Shown piece after piece: positions 34,001 through 45,300 of a DNA stretch of 64,000 bases. The stretch spans positions 1 through 64,000 of the forward strand of contig FLMG01003337.1 of the NCBI GenBank assembly GCA_900088475.1, in the 5' to 3' direction. The notes under the pieces were generated by a model. The model was not told where the DNA came from and searched no databases. It saw nothing but the letters and a program-made list of their open reading frames with translations. Position numbers and translations under genes: made by a program. Numbering within the stretch: position 1 is the stretch's first letter; every line of letters starts with the position of its first letter. Origin of the DNA: Hyphochytrium catenoides (taxonomy: Eukaryota; Sar; Hyphochytriomycetes; Hyphochytriales; Hyphochytriaceae).

Positions 34001-35933
34001 ATTACTTGGCTACGAGGGGCTGGGTTCATGCTTGGTGGTTGAAGTGAGAGATCCAAAGAGCGAGGAAGAGTCCAAGGATAACTCTTCACTGATAATTGCA
34101 GTGCGGAGAGTGAAGCTAGACGTGTCACGATTATCCACCACCAAGCCAGACGAGACAAAGCGGTCAGCGTCATCAGACGTCATTATGGAGCATGTGGAGG
34201 CAGTCTCCGCAGCGAGGGGTCTTAGGCACTGTCTCAGTCTTGCCTACAACTCCTACGAAGAAAAGTTGAATATTTATTTAGACAAAGATGCGAAACAGCG
34301 GTAAGTAGGTTATATGTATGTTTGTAGGATGCCCTTATCACAAAGCTATAAAATGATGGAGCACTAATCATATACTGTACCTACTGCTCAGGTGCCAATG
34401 TACTGCTGCGGTGGACCTTGGTAAAGAGCTAGACATTCGGTCACATTATCTGGAAGGATGGATTGGCTTAACCACCAGGGCGCTGACCCGTAAGTGACAT
34501 TATTGTGGTAGCGATAAGTGGCGATTCAGTCGCCATCAGTTATCCTTACACGCCAAGCCCTTTTTCGGACCTGGCTTAATGATTATGGATCGTTCCTTCT
34601 CCTCCTATCATGTAACACTTGCAGCGCAAGGGCCAGGTCCAATCATCTACTCATGGTCCTTCTCGGCGAAGAATCCGCCAGAGCTAAACTCTATGCTGAG
34701 TAGCTGGCGTTGTCTCGGCCTAAATTACTCGGTCTCCTGGCCTCTGCACCTCATGATCACGCAGGTGGGCCGCTGTTCAAGTTCATGACCTCTCACCTCG
34801 GGTACAACTACCTTTGAGACATGACCTACCTCGGGGCCTTTCTATCTATACTAGTACTGTACCCCAAAATCCCCATTATGCTCCATTCCTTCTCTAAGTG
34901 CGTGTTCTCTTCTGTATTCTTTGACATTAGGACTCCCTGCGGCAGTACAATCGCCTATTCTCCTTTCTCTTCACTGTTAAGCGAATCCAAGTTGAGCTCC
35001 AGGTAGTCTGGGCAGCTTTGATGGAGGTGAGCTTATTGGCTGCGGTCATCTATTGAAATCCTACGCTCCCCTCCTCCATGCCAAAATACGTGCATAGTCC
35101 TTTCTTTAACAGCTCGCCTTGCCTCAGCACAAACATGACGTCGCAGCAAAGGATAAATGGGGTGCTGTAGCTCCGATATGGCTCCTTCGGGCGAAGATGG
35201 CATTTTTTCTCGATAACTTGCAATACTATCTCCAGGTATACTTCCGTGGCTTATCAGCTGCATTGGAACTTACGTTCTCAACATCCTCCTGCTCTATACT
35301 TCTTCCACCTTGAACTAGGTCGATGTCATAGATTCCTCTTTCACCATACTGCTGAGGGACATCGAGACCTCGTCGGATTTTGAAAGTGTCAAAAGGGCGC
35401 ATGAGGACTATTTATCCTCTCTTGCGTATCGCGGTCAAATCACTTCCAGAACAGCCTACAATGCTATTATGGAGGTATGACGCTATCTGTGTCCTTGGTT
35501 TGCCCCTTCCTCGACTTCGCATACTGCACCTGGGAAATGGCGATATGCTCCTTTTTGCGGTGCTTGTCTAGTTGACAGCACCCTTTCTGTCCGCTAGCGG
35601 CATCGATGATGGTTTTGCTAGCTCTCCTCAGGGCGAGAGTGCGCTTTTGGTTCCCTGATGAAATAGGCTGTCTACATATTCTGAACAATTTTTCAGGTTC
35701 TGGGTTGCTGTCACTCCTTCTGTCGGACATTCTCTCCCTCCGCGCTGAAAGAGCTGGCTCAGTCCTCCTCGAACTGGAAAGAGAAGGCCCAGAAGGAAGA
35801 GGACAAGTTCGACAAACTGACTCTCTATCTCTTTACAGTCCTCCAACGGTCCAACGCCCGAGAGCTCATACTCCGGTTGGACTACAGTGGTAGCTTTAGC
35901 GAATCTGCGCTTAGATTAATGAGTTCAAGCTGA
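31092..35933 (+). CDS. TUBGCP4: gamma-tubulin complex component 4 with an inserted L-type lectin-like domain (20 exons)
   Basis: Part of the gamma-tubulin ring complex that nucleates microtubules. Twenty exons, from 31092-31176 to 35697-35933, give 894 residues (human about 667). GCP blocks: LLYALVGITGDII, WTLDGLLNDPFDEFFIK, IIPAEIAEKILFIGKAIQV, FRSTFRTLMDHKYHLLSF, NLTDLREFYLLSKGDFYQTFI, GLNYSVSWPLHLMITQ, LRAKMAFFLDNLQYYLQVDV, CCHSFC and ELILRLDYSGSF. Between the N- and C-terminal GCP halves (about residues 455-665, exons 13-16) lies a beta-rich segment: GEWPGGGLWCADKKPI, FNLSLDFEFPLDHSSPGFAV, GGLLGYEGLGSCLVVEV, LSLAYNSYEEKLNIYLD, YLEGWIGLTTRA and IIYSWSFSA. This is the strand and motif order of a legume/L-type lectin (ConA-like) fold. 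The first intron seems to use a GC donor (after 31176), because the GT three bases later breaks frame. Confidence 0.9.
32211..32262. repeat. perfect tandem duplication of 26 bp in a GCP4 intron
   Basis: The unit CATTGTGTGTGCTTGCGCAA plus TGTGCT is present at 32211-32236 and again, identical, at 32237-32262. It lies within the intron after exon 6 and does not touch splice sites. Each unit contains the inverted pair ATTG...CAAT around a TGCGCA core. Confidence 0.95.
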
Positions 35934-36514
35934 AGCTGAACTAAAATTTGCACATTTGCATCGTTGGTAGTCCTTTATCGAGACCGATCTTTTCTTGCTA
36001 TGCCTTGCTAAACGGAGGCGGTTATAAAGTGAACAGTATCCGCTAAGGTCCTGCGCCTCCTCGCAAGAAGAGGTAATGTACATCCAAAGAAAGGGAGCAG
36101 CTTAGCAGTATCATCTACGCTTGATATAGTGATAGTATTGATGGTCGATTGGTAACCAGTAGGAGGGATCTCTCTTTTAAAGCTCTTTTGTTAGATCCTA
36201 TCTTCTAGCCAGGCGGTTCTTGAAAAGTGTGGAGCGCTGTTTTGCTGCTGTAGAGTATTCCANNNNNNNNNNNNNNNNNNNNNNNNNNNNNNNNNNNNNN
36301 NNNNNNNNNNNNCCCCTCTAAATAGAAGAAATTCTAGCTCTTGAAACTGAGGAGAGGACTGAGTTGCCGAGTGATAGATCCGTATGATGAGGGGGATCGA
36401 AGGAGAAGTACATAAACTGCTCACTAATCCAATAGCGGAAAAGGGAGAGAAAACCCGGGCCGTCACCAAATGAAGGAAAGGATGTCCTCTCTAGAGTAAA
36501 TATAATGGCAATGC
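35934..36514. other. convergent intergenic stretch with a 50-base assembly gap
   Basis: GCP4 ends on the left and XPB ends on the right, so this should be their two 3' UTRs. Fifty N at 36263-36312 mark a scaffold gap of unknown true size. No coding exon is supported on either side of the gap. Confidence 0.8.
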
Positions 36515-39500
36515 TTACACAGAGTCTCCGGCTCCTGATAGCGCTCCCATGGTACCGCTCTTTCTCTTCGCTTTGTTTCCAGCTGCATTGAGTCCTATGA
36601 TGCTCTCTCGATCCTCCACCGCCATATTCTCTGCCTGATCCTCGCCTATTAGATCTGCTAGCTTTATATCCTCTAATAATTGCAGCTGGAGAAGACAGAC
36701 AGTCGTTAAGGCACAGAGCAGATAAGTTTGACCAAGAGGTGCATGCGGTTGACCACTACAAGTGACGAGAGAGCGAGAGCCCAGGCAACCGCACAGAGGG
36801 GTAAACAGGAGGGCAAGGATACCTGTGCCTCTCTTGAGTTGAAGTATCCCCCGTCAAATTCATCATCATCTAAGAAGTCTGTCTCCACTTTAAACGTATA
36901 ACCCTGGTCTACCAAATATTGCTGGCGCTTGTTAGAGTAGTACATCTCCTAAAAATAGCATTGGGTGAGCTTCAGAATCAGATCTCCAGACCAAATGCTC
37001 AACCTGTGTATCCGTAGACACCATGGTGTAGAAATATGCGTTAAAGCCCTCGCCAGCTGAGTGCTTAGGTCTTAAAATTCTGCCTAGTCGTTGGGCCTCC
37101 TGACGCCGAGAGCCAAAGTGTGAAGAAACCTGACACAGCCACATTTTCAGTTCCTATTTGTACAGGATCATCGATTCTGAAGGAGGCCCAGAGCAAGGTA
37201 ACACTGTCCAAAACAGTAGAGAAATACGAGGAGACCAGAGGCATTCGCAACCCGTCGGTAGAAGGTTATACAACGCACAGACTGACGGGACACAGAGCGG
37301 GATGCAGACGACTGCTTTTCTAGTCGCTAGCTTGACGAAGATAGACGAAACCGGCATAGGAGCAACCATATCACCTGCACAATAACGTTTGCCTCGGGAA
37401 GATCTATAGAAGTGTCCCCGACTTTAGATATACAAATCACATTCATTGTCGGATTAACACGGAACTGATGGAGAATCCGCATTCTTTCAACCTGTGGGGA
37501 CAAAATTAGCGGCAATTTGTCGGAAACTTGAAGAATAGTTATTACTGGCGACGATGCAAGTCACAATGGAAAGAAGTAAAAAATAGGAGTGCAGAGAGCC
37601 TAGTGAAAGAAGCCGAAGACCATAGCCCTGCGAGTGACGAAATCTGCCACATCCTACGAAGTTCGTAACAATCAAAAACAGATGGATATCATCCTTGGAG
37701 TCCATTTGTCGTCGCTTTTACCTCTCCAGTGCCTCCATAGATATAGGGCTTATGCAGAATTGTGGCGTATTTCTTCAAAGCAAAGACGTCGTCACTGAAG
37801 ATAAGTATCTTATCCCTGCCATAGAATTACAGACATTTAGTATCCTCTTCGGTGGTTTACGTATGATTCAGTTGAGGTTACCCTTTGCGCTCATGCTGTC
37901 TAATGAGCAGTTCCGTGGCCTTGAATTTATTCGGATTCATGACGTAGAGGAGGGACCGTTTGCGCGCGTTTTTCTGCACAAAAGAAAGAAGTTGAAGTAG
38001 AGAGGCAGCAGCGTGTTAATCATTAAGCAATCGTTGGGTGGTAAGTTGGCAGCCAGGGTCTTCCCAAGAAGCATTATGCTCTACATCAGCTCAATTTTGC
38101 TCAACCCATAATACATGCTCGCGTTCCCTCCTTCGGAACACTTGCTTTCCTCCAACAAGGGCGGTCTAAATTATCTTGATACCTCTCGTAAGTACTCCCT
38201 ATAGAACTCTGGCGTCATGGGGCACCAAACTTCCCGACAGGACACATTGGCCAGGTAGCCTTGCTGAGTCAGATCCATCCAGTTTGCCTGCACGAACTCA
38301 AGTTAGTTAGACTTTAGAGCTTCTCTTACCCTGTCTATCCTTGAAGATCTACTCTCAAGTACCAAGGGCTAGCAGAAAGGGAGACAAGAAGTCTCTACAA
38401 TTGACATGCTATACACAAATGACGCCACGCTTGGAGCCCATTTGCGTTCTCTTCTTGCTTAGAATGGAGTTTGAGGCTATGAATCTTATCTGTACTCGAA
38501 ACTCCACCAGACTGTCCTTTTCCCTTTTGGTAGCGCAAAGGTTTATGCCACAGCACAGATGGTGTTCGCTTACCTCGTAAAGCTTTGGGCCGATAAGGAA
38601 GTTTAAATCACCTATAAGATCATCTTCTCTCACCAGCGTAGCGGTAAGTCCAAGCTTACAATGCGCAGCCACAGAGCTAATAACCTGTGAGTGGTGATAG
38701 ATGGGACAGCACATAAGGACAGGAGCGTATTCAGGAAAAGTAATGGACTGAGACAAGGGTATGAACGATAAAGCCTTTACAACGAAGATATTCTAAAACA
38801 CTCAAATTGCACAATGTGCTTAGCCATGAAAGACGGAGGAAGAAACACTAACAGGACGAAGAGGGAGGCCAGGTAGCAGCTACTTGTGCTGAAACTTATG
38901 GGCTGACTAGTGGTAGGAGGGCTAGATTGACCCAAGCGTACCTTTCGAAACATTTTTGCTGGAACGACGTGTACCTCATCTAGTAGTAGCGTTCCCCATT
39001 CTCTTCCCTCAATTATTTTCATCACCTTCTCGCTCTCTGCACTCCGCTTCCCTCCGAAGGAAATCATGGTGTAAGTGGTCACGAGCACGCCGCAATCCGG
39101 GTGTATTTCATCCTAGATAGTAATGACAGTCAGTGGCCGACAGGCACGAAAATCCTCCAGAGCCTCATCATCATAAGCACATCTTTGGTAACCACAACTC
39201 TACAGTGGTTGAGGATGTCACCGTCATGGTCAGTCCGAAACAGCAAATCTACCGAGAACATCTGCTGACAACTTATTGCGAAAGAGATGCATAGAGAATT
39301 GAGCGGCCTCCAGTACCTTCACGACAGAGGTAAATCTTGCAATATGTTTGGAGTCAATGTTGGTCCACATTCTGAACTGTGCGGCCCACTGCTCGACTGA
39401 AACGGCCGACGTACAGAGGCACAAGCAGCTCTTTTTTATCGTCGAGGCGCCAGTCACTCCTGTTAGCGTCTTGCCTGCGCCACACGGAAGAACTATGATG

Positions 39501-41775
39501 CCTGACCTAATAGAACAGAAGAATCAGTATGATGTTGCTTGCTTCCTCGCGGTTCGCAAAGCAAGAGGCTAGCAACAACATGCCTGGACCCAGCGAGAAC
39601 AGAGGATATGTGCAACGCGAAAGGGGTCCATAGCAACGTAATAAAGTTAGGAAGCAGAGGACTGTTAAGATGACCTCGCCCTTCCGTTTCCGAACATCTT
39701 GCTGAGGCTCTTTTCTTGGTAAACCCTAATCCGCGTTGTGGGTTTCAGATCCATTTTTAGGTTTGGAATGGATGTGTCGTTCCTAAGGTCCAAGAAGAAG
39801 ACCCGAAGTGGAAGCAGGGAGCAACTCTCGTCAGGATCAGGCCTTTCAAAGCCTGAGATATCTTTCTATTACCTGAAATCGTACTCCTCCATTAGCGGGT
39901 AGTCCATGTCCACGCAAGCTTTTTTCACGTGCTCAACCATTTCCTTTCGAACCTGGAATGATACCGTCGAGAGCTTGCTGTTTTGTGTAGGAAGAGATTC
40001 CGACGTCTGATGATAGGTAGCAAAATGTTACTCACTAAACGGTAGGCACGGCAAAAGAGGTCGAAGAGTGGTTCGGGATAGGAGTGATAAAAATCAACTG
40101 CCATGGGAATAACCAGCAGGGGGGATCAAGTCTTAAAAGAGATCACGTAAAGACTTCATAGCAATGAGGTAAATGAGAGGAAAGCAAGGACAATACCTCC
40201 TCATCTTCATCCTCGTCATTAACGAGCTTCAAATATTCCAAGTTAGCAACATCTTCTTTCTCGGTCTCAGATATGATAAACTCTCCGGCCGCACCGCTTC
40301 CTTCGGTGTTCTCTTTCTGCACTCTAGCCTTGCTAATGATTTCATTTTCTAGAAGCTTTTTCAGAACGTCTGGATGTTGAGACTCTACGTAGAAATCGTT
40401 CTTTTTTAACACCTATTTGTGCAAGTATAATCTATCAGCCACACATCGAGGGGACGAGAAGAATAAGAGCTCCAATAATGCAACCACATCTCCACAAATA
40501 GATACACACATCATCGAGAAGAGATTTGTTGCTTATAGAGCGATTGAGAACTTTTGACAAGGACCTCAAAGGTGAGCTACCGCGAATTCACGAGATGGGA
40601 AGACACACGAGAAATAGTTGACAAAGTAACCAAGAACGCCATGGGTGAGACGGGCTCATCAAATGCCCATGTGGTCAGGGGAGGCGAAGAACTACGAGGA
40701 AGTAACGGCAGCATGGCTTGTCAGCCACTCCAATGCAAGATAAATCCTACCAACTTGGCTTTGCCATACGTCGCTGTGCACCTCCTAATGAATTCCTTGA
40801 TGGTGGGGGGAACATACACCTTGGAGAGCCGCTCTAGCACTGTGATGATGCTTTCGGTCTCCAGAGATACAGAGACGGCAGCATATAACGAATATGGCGT
40901 CAGCTTGTACTCATGAATGGACTCTATGGATAAGCATTCCACGTGACATATTATAGGTCAGTCTTAGAGGTCCGAAGCAGATGCTCAGATAATTACGAGG
41001 TCGGAAATCAAGTTTAGCCTAAGCTATCCACAGTCATTGTTTTGCTTTCAGAAGTAAAGAACGGACCGAACCCCAACAGTTGCATCACCAGAAATCCCTT
41101 AACTGTGACAGCCATTGACAGCTTAGACTTTCTGGAGACAATTATTCGTAGACAGCATGATATAAAAGAGTGATGTCATTGAAGGGAGGGAGGAGGAGAA
41201 ATGAGCGAGATAGGCATCTAATGGCACTCTCTCTACCTGGTCTAGAAACTGGTTCTGCAATGGCAACTAAGAAGTCGTAGGCTTGCTGGTAGAGAGTGGA
41301 GAAGGCTTCTAGAAAGATTGAGCCATTAGGGCAGACCCAGCAGGGTCGCGCAGCGTGGTCAGGCTTCAGCTGTAGCTTTGAGAAATCCATATAGCCTACT
41401 TCCTCGACACCTTGATAGGGGAAATAGGAGCAAGATAGCAACAGCAGATAAGGGATGTGCGGATTAAGAAAGCTTGTTGTCCAGCTAGGCAAGCAAAGAA
41501 GTCTTGTCAACACAGACAGAAGAGCACCAAGCCGAGATTACCAGGCTCCTCGAAGGGCTAGAAAGTCACTAACCGGGGACATCTAGCAGCGCCATTCTGT
41601 CTTGCACCGTATTCGCCAGCTTGACCTCAGGGGCTTTAAAATCGCCAACACCGTCATCTTCATCCTCTTCAAGATACTCAAGGACTTCTTCCGAGACCGC
41701 ACCGCTATAATAGCCCACTCGCTTCCTCTTACTCTTCACCGCAGAAGAAGGCGGTAGCTTTTGTCTTTTCATCAT
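36515..41775 (-). CDS. ERCC3: XPB / ERCC3 / Ssl2 DNA helicase of TFIIH (17 exons)
   Basis: 3'-5' translocase of TFIIH for promoter opening and nucleotide excision repair. Exons run from 41775-41574 through 41410-41237, 40923-40751, 40412-40197, 40097-40036, 39952-39873, 39782-39675, 39506-39317, 39112-38942, 38684-38574, 38287-38183, 37973-37882, 37815-37722, 37491-37375, 37129-37004, 36948-36823 and 36685-36515. About 772 residues (human 782). Motifs: [46 protein letters not shown] (Walker A), [15 protein letters not shown] (DEVH), [67 protein letters not shown]. The C-terminus SGAGDSV matches the family. As read, the joint between 40197 and 40097 loses frame by one base, so a sequence error or unseen splice choice is likely there. 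One intron (36686-36822) is U12-type. Confidence 0.93.
36686..36822 (-). other. U12-type GT-AG intron in the XPB gene
   Basis: The donor is GTATCCTTGC, starting at 36822 and matching the minor-spliceosome GT-AG donor GTATCCTT. Upstream of the acceptor TTCTCCAG sits TGCCTTAAC, matching CCTTAAC of the U12 branch site, about 20 nt from the end. The junction is phase 0 between NSREAQ and LQLLEDIK, where the family is continuous. Other introns of this gene have ordinary GTAAG/GTGAG-like donors. Confidence 0.75.
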
Positions 41776-42397
41776 CCTGTTCGCGATCTAAGTCTTCTCG
41801 TGCCTCGACCTTTCTGTCTCTTCGCCTGCAAAACAGCTGTGGGGTCAAGAATGTCCAACAAGGCGCTAGTGTCTGAGACAAAAAAACGAAGATGTGGCCC
41901 TGGCTATGTGATACGTAGAGTGGTGCAGCCAAAGCACGACAAAAAATCTTTCGTACAGATTGACCGCTGAGGGCCGAGAACGGCAATAAATTACAGGAGA
42001 GACAGAGCTCAGGCTTCAAGTCTCAATCAGAACACGATCGCCTTCACATCTACGAGATGGGTTTCTACATTCGGCAAGCTCCAGAATAGCCAAGTTCAAA
42101 TAATAATCAAGCGTAGATCAAAGCTTTGATCCCAGTTCTCCAATCTAATGTCTGATCAGAACTGAGACTTTACAAACTTCAGAACTGCAGAAACACAAAA
42201 TCTCGGCCATCACAGATCATGAGAAGGACCGTCAAAAGCTCACTCACTCCTTGGTCATGGTGTCATGGTGCTGGTCTACAGACTGTAGGACTGTCCGCGC
42301 CCCCTATGGAGTTTAAAAGCAGACGGTGCTTTTGCTAGTTCCTATTCTTGCTCTGTGCTCGCTTGAGGCTGTATCACGGGTGGAGTCCCTGCTAGGA
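41776..42397. promoter_or_regulatory. divergent intergenic region between the XPB and PUS7 genes
   Basis: Both genes start at the edges and run outward. The ORFs at 41729-42019 (-) and 41761-41970 (+) are out of frame with the XPB start and have no motif. No clear TATA box is seen. Confidence 0.4.
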
Positions 42398-45300
42398 ATG
42401 TTAAGTCGGGCTTTCCTTCGCAAAGGGTTTCTATTGAGAATCCATTCATTCGGAAGAATGCCAGTCTCCACCTGTCAATATCAAGGAGTAAGCACTGAAC
42501 TGGGCTTGGAGTGCTTCACGGGTGATGCTTTGAATGAGACCACCGACTCAAGATTGAAGGGATTTTACTGCACCATCAAGGAGAAGTAAGTGGGACGAGG
42601 CAGCAAGTGTAGAGCGGAGAGCAGAAGTAAATTGACATAACTGGAAACAGACAGGAGTGCCGTGAGATTCCTCCATTTTAACCTTGACATAACCGTAGAC
42701 CCAGTGACTTCCGCGTGAATGAGATCGATCTGGACGGCAATGTAGTGGAGCTATCGAAGCAAGACAAGTCCTTAAGTATTAGCGAGGAGGTAAGCTCATT
42801 AGATATGAAGGAGGAAGGAGCTAATGCCAACTTCGTAGCGAAAGAGACACCATTGATAGACTGCTTGGCCTTCAGATGCTGTCGTCCGGTGTTGCTGGGA
42901 AATAGCAAGGATAAAAGAGGGGCGGAAGAAGGTTATAGGTGTTGTTGGAGGACGAAGACGAGGAAGGCACGGGCACTAACACTGGCTTTAGGAGATGGCA
43001 GTTCTGAAGAGTGCAATACATTTTGTGCAACGCGACAAGAGAGAGAAAAAGGAAGAGGCGCGAAGGGACTTGGTTTACCAGTACCAGAGCAAAGCTGGAG
43101 AGATGGAGGGCGGCTACAGAGAAAGGCTTCTCGAGCTGTTGAATGGAGACACGTCGCTGCTCGAAAAGTTGGAGAAGCTGCATCGCGAAGCCCGACAGCA
43201 GAAAAGCGATTCCGAGAAGGAAAAGGAGCTAAGAATACCTCTCTCCCTTCCGTTAGAAGAACGAGTTTTGCTATATAGGTCGATGGCGGTAATGCAATCG
43301 TTCACTTTCTGCTTTCCTTCAATTCACATTTGTGCTTGGAAGTAGGCGTTCTGTCGTCCGCTGCCAGAGCACAAGCTCATTCCATCCTCCGCCAGCCTGG
43401 GTGTCAGAGTCTCCTCCTCTCCGTTTTCTGTGACGTCTTTTACTACTTTCCTTTTGAGGCGATTTGTGCGCTGGGCTTAAGGTTCAATTGAGAAAAGCTT
43501 CGAATCTCACAGAGTTTATTGGTGTAGGAGACGTTCCCGTTCTTGCGCTCTTTCATGGCTAAAAGACCACTAATTAAGGACCATCCAAATCGGAAATACA
43601 CGGATGCAGAACAACTAGATGTGTCGCAATCTCAATCAATGGCTAGTAGCTTGACGGAGGACTCGACACCTGGTAAGTGTGCTGAAGCCATTTATCCCCG
43701 GCGATATAGAGCAAAGACAACCGTAATCAGGAGCCGTCCTTTGCCTAGTGGATAGCAAGGATGCAGTGCGGAATGTTCCCTACGTAAAGCATTATCTAAC
43801 GTTGTCGTTAGTCCTCATTGTAACGCCAAACCTTCCAATTTGCAGGCTCATTTCTCTGCTAGGGGAAGACAAAGCAGCAGAGATCTCTCGATTCATTACC
43901 AGAGGTCCCGACGACAGGAGCAGCAGAGATGGTCAGAATGTGCTCTCGTTATCCCTTATAGTATTGAGGCCATTGTAATGACTTCTGCTCGTGGCGGATT
44001 GATCCTTATACTTTGCTTCGCTACATATTGTTATTACCTCTTATGGACCACACCTACCCTCTGCCACATGCTCTTAACACCTCAGCTAATCGTGGTTACA
44101 CTACCCTCCAGGTGTAGAGATTGTGGGAAAGTATGATAAGGCAAAGCGAAAGGAAATCCACAATGCGATAACCGGCATCCGCGCCCTCGATAGCAAAACT
44201 GTAGAAACTGCCGCTGGTGAGACCGCTACCTGGTGTTGCGTGAGCAGGCATTCCAGGACCTCGTGGTTAGCGATCTTGAGGAGCTTCGTCGTTCGAAAAC
44301 TTAGCCTTCTTTCTCTTTTGGTAACGTGTCGTCACTTCCCTCCGTTTCCACTCCCACAGAGAGTGGTCAAACCACCATTCAGGTTAGGTGGCGCAGAAAG
44401 GTTTGGAACAAAAGGAAGCGCAATGACGTCAATAAGTCTTCGGATGAGAGTAGTCAACCTTGGACGACAAAAGAACAGTTTAAGGGCTACTTGGGCTTCA
44501 CACTGCGCAAATGCGGTCAGTTTGTCAGCTGGAGCATCGGATATACTCTTCTTGAAGTGCCACAACTAATACGATGCCTTTTGAACTGTTGTTGTACTGT
44601 CACGAATGGACGCTTTATCTTCTCCTACGGGGGCTGAACTTCACTCAGGCTTTCAGTTCTCGCTTTCTTTCCGTGTTCTGGCTTGTACTACAAAACTGCA
44701 ACTTTCTACGTTTTGGGCCTATGAAAGCCAATGGCGTTTAAATGGCTGACGCAGGAATGGAGCACCACGACCTCGTGCACCGGCTCAGCAAATTGCTGCG
44801 GGTTGGACCTGACGCCTTCTCTTTTGCGGGCATGAAGGACAAGCGTGCAGTGACGGTACAAAGGTGCAGTTAGACTGATGACTCGCCTCTGTTCTTACGC
44901 TTGTCTACCTTGCTATTATACGGTTGCGCTATTTCTTTTCGTCGGGCACTACTCGTCTAGTGAAGTGCTCTTCACTGGTGCAACTAACGTCGGCATATCC
45001 TTACTCTTCACAAAGGGGGACAGTCAAGGACGTTCATCCGCGTGCGCTCATTGCTGCCGTCCGACAATTTGGAGAGGTAGCGGTGGGCCAGTTCAAGCTC
45101 GCACCCAAGCACTTGGTAAGGTGGTATCGCGGTCTGGCTGGCATAACTATCAGATATCTCGTTTAAACTTGTAGCTTCAGATCTCTAGACTTTTGGAAGA
45201 AACGACTGCACTGCACGTTTATCGTCCAATACCCTAATGACCAGAGAAGAATGTTTGCTATAAGTCCGCATCCTTCAACCTTTCCCTATTATAACTTCTT

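Noticed and set aside
42790-43278. 187-codon ORF continuing past exon 2 of PUS7
   Set aside because: Beyond 42789 it is intron followed by an off-frame reading of the next exon; the family matches the other frame.
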